From Bradyrhizobium japonicum USDA 6 (lineage in GTDB: Bacteria > Pseudomonadota > Alphaproteobacteria > Rhizobiales > Xanthobacteraceae), in assembly GCF_000284375.1 (NCBI RefSeq), contig NC_017249.1, positions 5,124,001-5,188,000 of the forward strand: a stretch of DNA of 64,000 nucleotides. Direction: 5' to 3'. The notes under the pieces were generated by a model that saw only the letters and a program-made list of their open reading frames with translations, was not told the origin of the DNA and did not search any database. This document shows, one piece after another, positions 1 to 9,388 of this stretch. The position numbers were made by a program, and so were the translations under genes. The first letter of the stretch is position 1. The number at the start of each line of letters is the position of its first letter.

Positions 1-373
1 AGGTCAGCATCTCGCGCCCGATCTCGACCAGCCGCTGCTCGACCGAAATGTCCGAGGCGCTGGAGAGCTGGGTCTCGGCGGCTGCCGATAGCGGCGCAAG
101 CCAGCGCGCGATTTCGCGCCTCAGCACGGCGGCAAACAGGCCGCGTTTGTCCCCGTAACGGGAATAGACGGTGGGTTTGCTGACCCGGGCGGCTTCCGCC
201 ACCGCGTCGAGCGAGGTCGCGTCGAAGCCGCGATCCAGGAACAGGCGGGTGGCGACCTCGATGAGCCGCTGATCGCGCTCGATCGCAGCGGTTTTCGTCG
301 GACGGCCGCCGCGTGATTTCGGCACCTCGCGCCGTGGCGCCGCCGGTTTTGTCCTGGTCGCAGTCAATCCCAT
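1..373 (-). CDS. TetR/AcrR-family transcriptional regulator, partial
   Basis: This is the N-terminal part of a regulator whose gene runs off the left edge of the window, leaving about 124 codons. After a basic tail of about 30 residues comes a TetR-type DNA-binding domain: a helix with the LFLDRGFDATSLDAVA segment, then ARVSKPTVYSRYGDK, the typical turn and recognition helix of the family. The C-terminal ligand-binding domain is missing, so no inducer can be guessed. TetR proteins usually repress a neighbouring gene; the patatin-like gene lies to the right on the same strand, so the real target may lie outside the window. The family call is firm; the function is unknown. Confidence 0.88.
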   Translation of the reverse strand, partial: MGLTATRTKPAAPRREVPKSRGGRPTKTAAIERDQRLIEVATRLFLDRGFDATSLDAVAEAARVSKPTVYSRYGDKRGLFAAVLRREIARWLAPLSAAAETQLSSASDISVEQRLVEIGREMLT

Positions 374-508
374 GCCCAATGATTCCTGCGCGCTTCTAAT
401 CGTCGTCATTTGCTCTATATCGCGCAGGAGCGGGGGCGTCATCGCGAATCTGGCCGAATTGGCCATATCGTCAACGGTTTCGGCACTGTCTCGTTCCGTC
501 ACGAGAGA

Positions 509-1690
509 TCACGGCAGCTTTGAAGTCCAGGCCTGGCCGGAGGCAGCCTTCTCATATCCGTACTGATACAGCGCCCGCATATAGGCGGTGTCGAACCCTT
601 CCGAAGGCGGCGCGGGATAATCGCGTGCGATGTAGGAGAGGTGGAAGCCGAGATTGTTGCGCTTGGCGAAATCATAGGTCGAGAAGATGATCGAGCGCGT
701 CTGCGACTGGGTGATCGACGACAGGCTGCGCGAGGCGACGTCGATGGTGCTGTTGGACACGAGCTCGAAATTGCGTTCGATCTTCTTGTTGACGAGGATG
801 TAGATGTTCATCCGCGCGTTGCCGGGCAGGCGGTCCTGGGAGAGCAGGGCTTCCGGCAGCGTCAGCACCGGCGCCGTCACGCCGCCGTCGACATGCATCT
901 CCTGAAATCTGCGGCCCTGGCCTTCGGCGTCGATCATGATGGGCGGAAACACCAGGGGAATGCTGGCGGAGGCCGCCATCACGTCGCGAAACAGTTTGAG
1001 CGCCTCGGGTGTTCCGACCGCTGCGATCTTGCCCATGTCCCAGATGGCGGTCCGCTGGGTGTCGAGATCGGTGGTCACCACCAGCAGCTTTCGACCCCTG
1101 GCGTTTTCACGCGCGACCTGCGCCATGATCTCCGGCCCGACATAGCGGGCGACGAGCTCGCGCAGCCGCGTGTTGCCGAACAGGCCGGATCCGAACAGCA
1201 CGCGCATGATGCTGGGATCGTTCAGGAGGCTCTCGGCGATGCCGCTGGTGTAGACCTCCCTCAGCGTGTCGTCATATTGCGAGCCGAGGAACGCAAAAGG
1301 CGCGATCAGGCCGCCGGTGCTCACGCCCGAGACGACCGAGAAGGTGGGACGGGTTCTGGCAGCGGTCCAACCGCTCAGCACGCCGACGCCGTAGGCGCCG
1401 TCAGCGCCGCCGCCGGAGAGCGCCAGATAGGATTTCGTCGCGGTGCTGGTGTCCTTGTCGAATCTGAATTTCGTGACGGGCTCGTCGGCGTAGCGGCGCA
1501 AGCCGTCGATATCGAGCACGCGCGACGTGCTGGCCTCGGCGGAGGTATAGGGCGTGCGGGGCAAGGAGGTGCAGGCGCCGAGTGCCAGGCTGCACGCCAG
1601 AACCAGGAATCCGGTCAGGCGGACGCCTGTCTGTCTGATCCAGCCGCGCGAGGGGCCGGACATTTCGGTCGAACATGAAGCGGAGGGCAT
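509..1690 (-). CDS. Patatin-like phospholipase, predicted lipoprotein
   Basis: A 393-residue protein of the patatin (Ser/Asp dyad lipid acyl hydrolase) family. A hydrophobic stretch near residues 15-32 ends in LGAC, a lipobox, so it is probably a lipid-anchored envelope protein. Then come the glycine-rich oxyanion loop SGGGADGAYG, the nucleophile elbow GVSTG with the catalytic serine, and the DGG motif (HVDGGVTAP) holding the catalytic aspartate. All three are intact, so it should be an active lipase or phospholipase. The start could be 1690 or 1663; both precede the signal sequence and neither has a strong Shine-Dalgarno sequence. The open frame extends further upstream, but that part reads like non-coding sequence. 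No operon partner is evident. Confidence 0.85.
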   Translation of the reverse strand: MPSASCSTEMSGPSRGWIRQTGVRLTGFLVLACSLALGACTSLPRTPYTSAEASTSRVLDIDGLRRYADEPVTKFRFDKDTSTATKSYLALSGGGADGAYGVGVLSGWTAARTRPTFSVVSGVSTGGLIAPFAFLGSQYDDTLREVYTSGIAESLLNDPSIMRVLFGSGLFGNTRLRELVARYVGPEIMAQVARENARGRKLLVVTTDLDTQRTAIWDMGKIAAVGTPEALKLFRDVMAASASIPLVFPPIMIDAEGQGRRFQEMHVDGGVTAPVLTLPEALLSQDRLPGNARMNIYILVNKKIERNFELVSNSTIDVASRSLSSITQSQTRSIIFSTYDFAKRNNLGFHLSYIARDYPAPPSEGFDTAYMRALYQYGYEKAASGQAWTSKLP

Positions 1691-1906
1691 TGTCGGTGGC
1701 TGGCGATCACGCAAGTACTGCCGCCGGCAAAATTCACCGTGGCATCTCGTCCAACCCCGCGCAAAAACTACACGGTATCGTTTTGTTTGGCAAGCGAGCC
1801 GGGCGATCAAGTCGGCGTCAAATATGTCCCGGTCTGAACCACAAGCCGGCTCTGGCGTGGTCCGAGCGGGTTGATCAGCCTCTTCCGACACGCAATAAGC
1901 ACGACC

Positions 1907-3055
1907 ATGAATCTTCCCGACACCGGTCTACCCAATCATTTCGAACTGCTCGCCACCGATGGCGCCGCGCGCACCGGGCGCCTGACCACGCCGCACGGCG
2001 TGGTGCGGACGCCGGCCTTCATGCCGGTCGGAACCGCCGGCGCCATGAAGGGCATGCACTGGCGCGAGGTGCGTGAGGCCGGCGCCGACATCGTGCTCGG
2101 CAACACCTATCATCTGATGCTGCGTCCCGGCGCCGAGCGGATCTCGGCGCTCGGCGGCCTGCAGCGGTTCACCGGCTGGAACGGGCCCATGCTGACGGAT
2201 TCGGGCGGCTTCCAGGTGATGTCGCTGTCGGACCTGCGCAAGGTCACCGAGAACGCCGTCACATTCCGTTCGCATATCGACGGCGCCAAGGTCGAGCTGT
2301 CACCGGAGCGCTCGATCGAGGTGCAGCGCTTCCTCGGCTCCGACATCGCCATGCAGATGGACGAATGCGTGCGGCTGCCGGCCGAGCGGGACGACATCGA
2401 GCGGGCGATGCGGCTGTCGCTGCGCTGGGCCGAGCGAAGCAAGCGCGCATTCGAGAGTGCGCCCGACGGTTACATGCTGTTCGGCATCGTGCAGGGCGGC
2501 GACGTGCCGCAGCTTCGTCACGCCAGCGCCGAAGGCCTCGTTGCAATCGGCTTCCATGGCTATGCGATCGGCGGCCTTGCCGTCGGCGAGCCTCAGGCGG
2601 TGATGCTGGCGATGATCGACGAGACCGCGCCGATGCTGCCGAGGGAGCGGCCGCGCTACCTGATGGGCGTCGGCACGCCGGACGACATCCTCGAAGCGTT
2701 CAAGCGCGGCATCGACATGTTCGATTGCGTGATGCCGACGCGCAATGGCCGGCATGGCGTCGCCTTCACGCGCTTCGGCCAGGTCAATTTGCGCAACGCG
2801 CGCCACGCCGACGATCCGCGCCCGCTCGACGAAGAGAGTTCCTGGCCGTCGGCGCGCAACTACGCGCGCGCCTACCTGCATCATCTCGTCAAGGCGGGCG
2901 AGACGCTGGGCGCCATGCTGCTCTCCGAGATCAATATCGCCTACTACCAGTTCCTGATGCAGGGCATCAGGGACGCGATCGCACACGGGACGTTCGACGA
3001 GTTCTACCAGCGTACGCGCCAGGACTGGGCGAGGGGCGACATCGCCCCGCGCTAG
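1907..3055 (+). CDS. tgt: Queuine/preQ1 tRNA-ribosyltransferase lacking the zinc-site residues
   Basis: A 382-residue tRNA-guanine transglycosylase, which swaps guanine 34 of GUN anticodons for preQ1 in queuosine synthesis. Family landmarks are intact: [26 protein letters not shown] with the general acid Asp, GIVQGG, GLAVGE and [13 protein letters not shown] with nucleophile Asp273. The C-terminal zinc site is not. Where E. coli Tgt has Cys302, Cys304 and Cys307, this protein has Ser311, Trp313 and Ala316, and the position of His333 is Ile342. The surrounding sequence ([11 protein letters not shown]) aligns without gaps, so this is substitution rather than a broken gene. The start at 1907 matches the family length; an in-frame extension to 1871 looks non-coding. 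No other queuosine gene is in the window. Confidence 0.93.
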   Translation: MNLPDTGLPNHFELLATDGAARTGRLTTPHGVVRTPAFMPVGTAGAMKGMHWREVREAGADIVLGNTYHLMLRPGAERISALGGLQRFTGWNGPMLTDSGGFQVMSLSDLRKVTENAVTFRSHIDGAKVELSPERSIEVQRFLGSDIAMQMDECVRLPAERDDIERAMRLSLRWAERSKRAFESAPDGYMLFGIVQGGDVPQLRHASAEGLVAIGFHGYAIGGLAVGEPQAVMLAMIDETAPMLPRERPRYLMGVGTPDDILEAFKRGIDMFDCVMPTRNGRHGVAFTRFGQVNLRNARHADDPRPLDEESSWPSARNYARAYLHHLVKAGETLGAMLLSEINIAYYQFLMQGIRDAIAHGTFDEFYQRTRQDWARGDIAPR

Positions 3056-3274
3056 TCAATTGCAGACGATCCGCTGCCTGACGGCGTGCTTGGTCACGAA
3101 GCCGTAGCCGCAATTGTCGCAGGTCCAGAGATAGCTGATCATGTGGTCAGAGATGTAGGCGGATGCTTCGGCGGCGACCATCGAGTCGGCGCAGACGGGG
3201 CAGGTCGGCAACTCGCTGCAACGCGGGTCGCGATGATGGGCGACGGTCGACAACACTTCAGCAACTGCTGACAT
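3056..3274 (-). CDS. Small zinc-ribbon-like protein
   Basis: A 72-residue protein with two CxxC knuckles, CPVC near residue 25 and CDNC near residue 53, spaced as in a zinc ribbon. A run of small and aromatic residues lies between them and the tail is basic (AVRQRIVCN). A purine-rich AGAGAGG sits in Shine-Dalgarno position. It converges on tgt, with its last base next to the tgt stop. I do not recognise a named family. The Cys pattern suggests metal binding and possibly nucleic-acid or protein contact, which is inference. A second small two-CxxC protein lies at 19739-19966. Confidence 0.72.
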   Translation of the reverse strand: MSAVAEVLSTVAHHRDPRCSELPTCPVCADSMVAAEASAYISDHMISYLWTCDNCGYGFVTKHAVRQRIVCN

Positions 3275-3497
3275 CGTGGTGACCTCTCTGCTTTAAGACC
3301 TAAGTCTAACATAGACCGAATCAGTTGACGAGGTCGCAACACAAATACGTTGGTTTTCTGATAATTACAGCTCACGCGATTTTGCGATGCAGCGTATTTA
3401 ACATGTGCCGCATTGTCGCTTGCGTGTCATCCCAAGCTGTCCGTTACTGCACAAGAGACGCTGCAGAAGCAGAAATTGTCGTCACAGGGAGTTCATC

Positions 3498-4475
<978 letters not shown>

Positions 4476-4478
4476 GAC

Positions 4479-4718
4479 ATGACGGATCAACCGAGGCGGC
4501 CGCGCACGCTTGGCGATGCGCGGTCGGAGGCCGAGGCGGCGTTCAAGAAGGTGACCGCCAAGGTCGCCGTGGCGCCGCCGAAGCCGAACGTGGCGCCGGG
4601 AATCAGGGAGCAGGTCACGCTGCGCATCGACCAGGACGTGCTGGAGTTCTTCCAGCAGGGCGGGCCGGGCTGGCAGGAGCGGATCAACGAGGCGCTGCGC
4701 AAGGCGGCGGGGAAGTAA
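4479..4718 (+). CDS. BrnA-like (DUF4415) antitoxin-type protein, orphan
   Basis: A 79-residue protein with a charged, disordered N-terminal half and a C-terminal segment (VTLRIDQDVLEFFQQGGPGW, then QERINEAL) typical of the BrnA/DUF4415 ribbon-helix-helix family. BrnA proteins are normally the antitoxins of BrnT RNase toxins, encoded just downstream of brnT. Here the upstream neighbour is cysK and no BrnT-like frame is seen on either side. It is either an orphan antitoxin or a ribbon-helix-helix regulator tied to cysK expression. The family call is good; the role is open. Confidence 0.78.
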   Translation: MTDQPRRPRTLGDARSEAEAAFKKVTAKVAVAPPKPNVAPGIREQVTLRIDQDVLEFFQQGGPGWQERINEALRKAAGK

Positions 4719-4760
4719 CGCCCCCTGCCAGGGGCGCCGAAGGGCGGCGTGCCGGCGAAC

Positions 4761-5513
4761 TCAGAGGACTTGCGACAGAAACCGCTGCGTTCGCTCGTCC
4801 TTTGCTGCCGTAAACAGGGCCTCCGGCGGCCCGTGCTCGACGATCACACCGCGGTCGGTGAAGTAGACGTGATCGGCGACCTCACGTGCGAAGTTCATTT
4901 CATGGGTGACGAGGAGGCATGTCATGCCATCCTCGGCCAGCTCCCGGATGGTGACCAGGACCTCCTTGACCGTTTCCGGATCGAGGGCGGCCGTAACTTC
5001 GTCGAACAGCATGATGTCGGGTCGCATCGCCAGCGAGCGGGCGATGGCCACGCGCTGCTGCTGTCCGCCGGAGAGTTCGCCGGGATAGGTATCCTCCTTC
5101 CCCGCGAGCCGCACCTTGGCAAGCAGCGCCCGGGCGCGCGCTTCGACCTCGGCACGCTTCTGGCCGAGAACATGGATCGGCGCCATCATCACGTTCTGGA
5201 GCGCCGTCTTGTGCGGGAAAAGATTGTACTGCTGAAACACCATCCCGACCTTGCGGCGCAGCGCCAGCTTGTCGAGCCTGGGATCGGACACCTCGATGCC
5301 TTCGATCTGAATGCTGCCGGACGAGATCGGCTGCAGCGCATTGATGCAGCGGATCAGCGTGGATTTTCCTGATCCAGACGGGCCGATGATACAGATCACC
5401 TCGCTCTTTTTGACCGACAGGCTGATGCCCTTCAGAACCTCGAGAGCTCCGAACGACTTTCTGACGTCTGTGCATTGGACGATGGGCTGATCCGGAGTCC
5501 AGCTCGTTGCCAT
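4761..5513 (-). CDS. Polar amino acid ABC transporter, ATP-binding protein
   Basis: A 250-residue ABC ATPase of the GlnQ/HisP type, the last gene of the 9263-4761 operon. Walker A is GPSGSGKS, the Q-loop is VFQQYNLFPHKT, the signature is LSGGQQQRVAIARSLA, Walker B is IMLFDEVTAALDPE (Val where many members have Pro or Ala) and the H-loop is LLVTHEM. It would energise the two permeases encoded immediately upstream. The start at 5513 follows the upstream permease stop by 11 bases; a longer in-frame extension runs through the permease gene and is spurious. Confidence 0.94.
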   Translation of the reverse strand: MATSWTPDQPIVQCTDVRKSFGALEVLKGISLSVKKSEVICIIGPSGSGKSTLIRCINALQPISSGSIQIEGIEVSDPRLDKLALRRKVGMVFQQYNLFPHKTALQNVMMAPIHVLGQKRAEVEARARALLAKVRLAGKEDTYPGELSGGQQQRVAIARSLAMRPDIMLFDEVTAALDPETVKEVLVTIRELAEDGMTCLLVTHEMNFAREVADHVYFTDRGVIVEHGPPEALFTAAKDERTQRFLSQVL

Positions 5514-5524
5514 GCTCTGCTCCC

Positions 5525-6367
5525 TCAGCGTATGCGGAACCGACGCTCGAGACGAGCGGTCCAGAGGTTGATCGGATAACAGTAGAGAAAGAAACACAGC
5601 AGCGCGAAACCATAGAGCGGCGCGAACAGCTCCGGCCTGCCGCCTTCGGCGGCATGCACCTGCGCCGTCAGGGTGAGCATCTCCGAAACACCGACGATCG
5701 ATGCCAGCACCGTCGACATCGCGACCAGCGCATAGACGTTCATCCAGGGTGGCAGCATGCGCTTGATGCACTGTGGCAGCATGATCAGCCACATCGTCTG
5801 GCGCCGCGTGAACGAGAGCGATTCCGCCGCCTCCCATTGCGTCGACGGAATGGAGCGGACGGCGCCGCGCACGACCTCGGCGACGTTCGCCATGACCGGC
5901 AATGCGAAGCCCACCGTTGCCTTGATCCAGTCCGGCAACGGGATGGTCGTCTTGATGACAGTGACCTGGAAGGGCACCAGAAACATGACGAAGAACAGCA
6001 GCACCAGCCAGGGCGCGTTGCGGAAGAATTGAGTCAGGAGCCAGCTGACGGCGGCGAGCGGCCGAAACTCCGACAACAACCCCAGACCCAGGCCAAGCCC
6101 GGCGACGGTCCCCAGCAGCATGGCCAGCAGGGAGATCAGGATGTTGAAGGCGAACCCGCGCAGCAGCAGCGGCGACCACTTCACGATGACTTGCAGCGGG
6201 GACAGCACCGCCGGTCCGGTCTGCGCCCACGCGGTGGACGCGGCCATGATGGCGCAGAAACAAAGGATCGCGGCCGCCAGCGGGCCGATCCGAACGGATA
6301 TCCGGGCCGGCGCGAGACGGTACGGCAGAAGGACGGCAAGCCGGTGCTCGGGTTGGGCGTCCTTCAT
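5525..6367 (-). CDS. Polar amino acid ABC transporter permease (HisM/GlnP type)
   Basis: A 280-residue inner-membrane permease with about five membrane segments and the EAA loop (TQWEAAESLSFTRRQ...LPQCIKRMLPP) that docks with the ATPase. The N-terminus has an extra segment of about 50 residues with one more hydrophobic stretch before the conserved core. Its ATG overlaps the stop of the upstream permease (ATGA), so the two are translationally coupled. Amino acid importers of this class use two permease subunits, and the pair here fits. Confidence 0.92.
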   Translation of the reverse strand: MKDAQPEHRLAVLLPYRLAPARISVRIGPLAAAILCFCAIMAASTAWAQTGPAVLSPLQVIVKWSPLLLRGFAFNILISLLAMLLGTVAGLGLGLGLLSEFRPLAAVSWLLTQFFRNAPWLVLLFFVMFLVPFQVTVIKTTIPLPDWIKATVGFALPVMANVAEVVRGAVRSIPSTQWEAAESLSFTRRQTMWLIMLPQCIKRMLPPWMNVYALVAMSTVLASIVGVSEMLTLTAQVHAAEGGRPELFAPLYGFALLCFFLYCYPINLWTARLERRFRIR

Positions 6368-7107
6368 CGGGCATATCCCGGGATGCGCATCGCCCGCTCC
6401 CAGCGATGCATCAGCCAGACGAGGACGCCGACAAGGATGCCGTAGGTCGCCAGCAATACGACCATCATTTCGAAGACGTTCTGCGATTCCGACCAGATCT
6501 GCTTGACCGCATACAGCGTCTCGGGAACGGCGATCGCGTAGGCGAGGGTGGTCGTCTTGAGCAGGTTGACGAGGTTGTTGTTCAATGCGGGAAGGCAGAC
6601 ACGAATGGCCAGCGGAAGGACGATATGGATGTAAGCCTTGAGGCGCGTGTATCCGAGCGCCTCCGCGGCTTCCAGCGTCGTCCTCGGCACCGCCTCGATG
6701 CCGGAGCGGAAGATTTCGACGTTGAAGGCGGCGGCGAACAGTGACAGCGAAATGATGGCCCATTGGACGTTGCTCAGCAGCGGAACGCGCATGCCCGCCG
6801 CCTCGACGGCCGGGAGCATGGTGCCGAGGCCGAAATAGAAAAAGAAGATCTGGACCAGCGGCGGCGTGTTGCGGAACACCACCACGAAAGCATTGACGGG
6901 CAGCCGCAACAGCATCGACGGACTACCCTGCAGCAAGGCGCCCACCGCGCCGATGATGAGGCTCAACAGGATGGTCGTGACGCTCAGAAGCAGCGTCATC
7001 TTGAGCCCGCCGAAATAGCGGTCCCAATCGTAGGCATCGTAGAATACGGAGAAATTCAGCCCCGTTGTTTCGTAGAGCCGTTGAAACCAGTCGCCGATTG
7101 CGTGCAT
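6364..7107 (-). CDS. Polar amino acid ABC transporter permease (HisQ/GlnP type)
   Basis: A 247-residue permease with five predicted membrane segments, the FRNTPPLVQIFFFYFG signature of the amino acid permease family and the EAA loop (RTTLEAAEALGYTRLKAY...LPLAIRVCLPALNN). It lies 98 bases after the binding-protein gene and overlaps the next permease by four bases. The start at 7107 matches family length; the in-frame extension upstream reads as non-coding and would run into the binding-protein gene. Confidence 0.92.
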   Translation of the reverse strand: MHAIGDWFQRLYETTGLNFSVFYDAYDWDRYFGGLKMTLLLSVTTILLSLIIGAVGALLQGSPSMLLRLPVNAFVVVFRNTPPLVQIFFFYFGLGTMLPAVEAAGMRVPLLSNVQWAIISLSLFAAAFNVEIFRSGIEAVPRTTLEAAEALGYTRLKAYIHIVLPLAIRVCLPALNNNLVNLLKTTTLAYAIAVPETLYAVKQIWSESQNVFEMMVVLLATYGILVGVLVWLMHRWERAMRIPGYAR

Positions 7108-7205
7108 TTTACGCGACACCAAACTGTTGAGGCGATGCCTCGTATCAGTGCATTGGCTCGACCTGTTCGGAACGCAAGACGTATCTCGCGCTCCGCTCTG
7201 CGCGT

Positions 7206-8018
7206 CTATTTGTCCTTGTATTGCTCGTGCATGAGCAGCGAATACTCGGTCGGCGTAATGCCCCACTTCTTTTCCGCTGCCACGATGAAGCCGGTCTTCA
7301 TCCAGTCCTTTGTTGTATCTTCGAGCAGCTTCTGCAGGCTGGCATTATCGAGCGCGACAGCGATCATCCATGGCGATGGCAAAACACCTTTCAGGGGCAA
7401 GTCGTAGTCCGCCTTCCACTCGTCCTCGAGCAGTTTGCCTTGCAGGAAGGTCTGATCGTAGACATAGCCGATGCAGTTGCCCTGCTTCATGGCGAACAGA
7501 GGCTTCTCCGAGCCGTCAAACGCAACGATTTCGGGGCCGTAGGATTTGGCAACGTCCTTGTTGTACCAGGCCCCCGACGTGGCACAGACGGGCTTCCCCT
7601 TGAGTTCGGCCCAGTCCTTGATGCCGGACTTCTTGTTGAGAAGGATGTTCACATAGTCCGAGTAGTACAGCGGTTCGATGGCTTGAACCACGCGGCGGCG
7701 CTCCGGCCTGTCCGACATGGTCGCGATCAGCAGGTCGACCTTTCCCTGCTGAAGAAATTCGATCCTGTTGGAGGCCGCGACCGGAACGAGTTCGAGTTTG
7801 ACGCCGAGGCGCTTGGCAATGTCTGCGGCGAGATCCGGCTCGATGCCGACCACGTTTCCCGTGGGATCGCGGAAGCCGAAGGGCTTGTAGTCAGCCTTGA
7901 CGCCGACATTCAGTGTACCGCGCTGCTTGATGGCATCGACGCCATCAGCTGCTTGGGCACTGCCAAGCATCAGCAGCGCCGCGATGCCTGTCATCATGGA
8001 ACGGACAATGTCTCTCAT
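7206..8018 (-). CDS. Amino acid ABC transporter, periplasmic solute-binding protein
   Basis: A 270-residue SBP_bac_3-type binding protein. The first about 23 residues form a Sec signal ending in AQA. The mature chain begins with the usual GTLNVGVKADYKPFGF and has EPDLAADIAKRLG, a standard feature of this family. A strong GGAGG lies 8 bases before the ATG. It sits between the solA-like oxidase (75 bases upstream) and the permeases, so its ligand is probably the oxidase substrate or a relative of it, such as an N-methyl amino acid, sarcosine or an opine-like amine. The ligand is inference from context. Confidence 0.93.
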   Translation of the reverse strand: MRDIVRSMMTGIAALLMLGSAQAADGVDAIKQRGTLNVGVKADYKPFGFRDPTGNVVGIEPDLAADIAKRLGVKLELVPVAASNRIEFLQQGKVDLLIATMSDRPERRRVVQAIEPLYYSDYVNILLNKKSGIKDWAELKGKPVCATSGAWYNKDVAKSYGPEIVAFDGSEKPLFAMKQGNCIGYVYDQTFLQGKLLEDEWKADYDLPLKGVLPSPWMIAVALDNASLQKLLEDTTKDWMKTGFIVAAEKKWGITPTEYSLLMHEQYKDK

Positions 8019-8093
8019 CGGATGACGCCTCCAGGATTGTGATCACGACGCGCGTTGCGTGTGCTGTTCAAGATACAAGGCTCGTGCCAAACG

Positions 8094-9263
8094 TCACGAA
8101 AATCGGGAGATGGAGAATGGGCTGAGGTCGATCGCGCTGCGACCGTCAGTTACCATCCCGGCTACGACGTTGCCGATACCTGCCGAGTGCTTGAAGCCGT
8201 GGCCCGAGCACGCCGAGACGACACAGATTCTGTCCTGGTCGGGATGGCGGTCGATGATGAAGCCCCGATCGGGCGTCACCGTGTAGATGCAGGCGGCCGC
8301 CTGCGCGACGCGCGGCGTGGCGCCGGCGAGCCGCCCCGCGACGTGCTTCCGGTACATTTCGGCCGATTCCGCGGGATCGACGGTGCGGTCGATGGTGTCG
8401 GCCGTCGTGCTGGTCTCGTACTGCTCGGTCGCGACCTTGAGGCGACGATCGCCAGGCAGCGGCGGGAAGCCGTAGAGGTAGTCGACATCCGTCGCGCCGT
8501 GCATCCAGATGAACACAGGCGAATTGGCGCGATACGCGCTGGTATCGTCGAGCTCGTACCAATGCAGCACCTGCCGCTTCACCGTGAGCACGCGGTCAAA
8601 CGGCGCGCCGAGCAGGTGGGCATTCCAGCCGCCGGCCGACACCACCACCTGGTCGGCCTCGAATGTGCCCGAGGACGTTTCCACCCGAACGGCGGAGCCT
8701 CGCTGCGCGATCGAGAGAACCTCGACTCCCGTGCGGATCGTTGCTCCGAGCTGCTCCGCGCGCGTCAGCTGCGCCTTGATGCAGCGCTCCGGAAAAACGT
8801 ATCCTCCGCCGGGCTCGTAATAGGCCTTCTCGTTGCCCTGGAGATTCAGGAACTGCGGGAAGCGATGAGCCACCTCTCTCCCGTCGATCACTTCATGCGC
8901 GATGCCGAAGTCACGCGCCGCCCCGATTGAGCGCGCGACGAAATCCGGCTTGCCGTGGTGCGACGTCTCGCCGACGCCGGGCGCCATGACGACGAGACCG
9001 CATGGGTTCAGCAGCTCGGCAGACGTCTCGGCCTCGAGCTCACGCCAGATCCGGTGGGTATCCAGCACCAGGGGCACGTAATCGCGGCCTTCGCCGACCG
9101 CCTGCCGGGTGATGCGGGTTTCGCCGTGGCTGGATCCCATCGTGTGGGGTGGGGCGAAGCGATCGAGGCCGACCGCCTTTACCCCGCGCCTGGCCAGTTG
9201 ATAGAGGGCCGCGCTGCCCATGGCACCGAGGCCGATCACCAGAATATCCGCTTGCTCGCTCAT
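8094..9263 (-). CDS. solA: FAD-dependent N-methyl amino acid oxidase (SolA/monomeric sarcosine oxidase family)
   Basis: A 389-residue flavoprotein of the N-methyltryptophan oxidase/sarcosine oxidase family, which demethylates N-methyl amino acids to the amino acid, formaldehyde and H2O2. Visible features are the dinucleotide motif VIGLGAMGSAALYQLA, the family signature GSSHGETRITRQAVGEG, the ACIYTVTPD segment whose Cys (about residue 325) matches the covalent FAD attachment site, and SGHGFKHSAGIG. The start at 9263 gives the family N-terminus. It is probably the first gene of the transport operon and is divergent from a LysR regulator. Whether the true substrate is sarcosine, N-methyltryptophan or another amine cannot be read from sequence. 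Confidence 0.87.
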   Translation of the reverse strand: MSEQADILVIGLGAMGSAALYQLARRGVKAVGLDRFAPPHTMGSSHGETRITRQAVGEGRDYVPLVLDTHRIWRELEAETSAELLNPCGLVVMAPGVGETSHHGKPDFVARSIGAARDFGIAHEVIDGREVAHRFPQFLNLQGNEKAYYEPGGGYVFPERCIKAQLTRAEQLGATIRTGVEVLSIAQRGSAVRVETSSGTFEADQVVVSAGGWNAHLLGAPFDRVLTVKRQVLHWYELDDTSAYRANSPVFIWMHGATDVDYLYGFPPLPGDRRLKVATEQYETSTTADTIDRTVDPAESAEMYRKHVAGRLAGATPRVAQAAACIYTVTPDRGFIIDRHPDQDRICVVSACSGHGFKHSAGIGNVVAGMVTDGRSAIDLSPFSISRFS

Positions 9264-9364
9264 GGATCGGGACTGCTTAATTGTTAGGACAGCACGAATT
9301 CTGCTTTCAGATGCGGCTCTTCGACAAGGATAATTCATGGAATGAAGAGAATTTGCATCCCTAT

Positions 9365-9384
9365 ATGACTTCTGCTTAAGTCAT
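9365..9384. promoter_or_regulatory. Candidate LysR operator in the divergent solA/lysR intergenic region
   Basis: A perfect dyad: ATGACTT, six bases, then AAGTCAT, ending four bases before the regulator start at 9389. It contains the T-N11-A spacing typical of LysR boxes. Its position over the regulator's own start suggests autoregulation and control of the divergent oxidase and transport genes. The symmetry is seen directly; binding is inference. Confidence 0.55.
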
Positions 9385-9388
9385 CGAG

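Noticed and set aside
641..1678. 345-codon plus-strand frame antisense to the patatin-like gene
   Set aside because: The minus strand has signal, GxSxG and DGG motifs; the plus frame has none.
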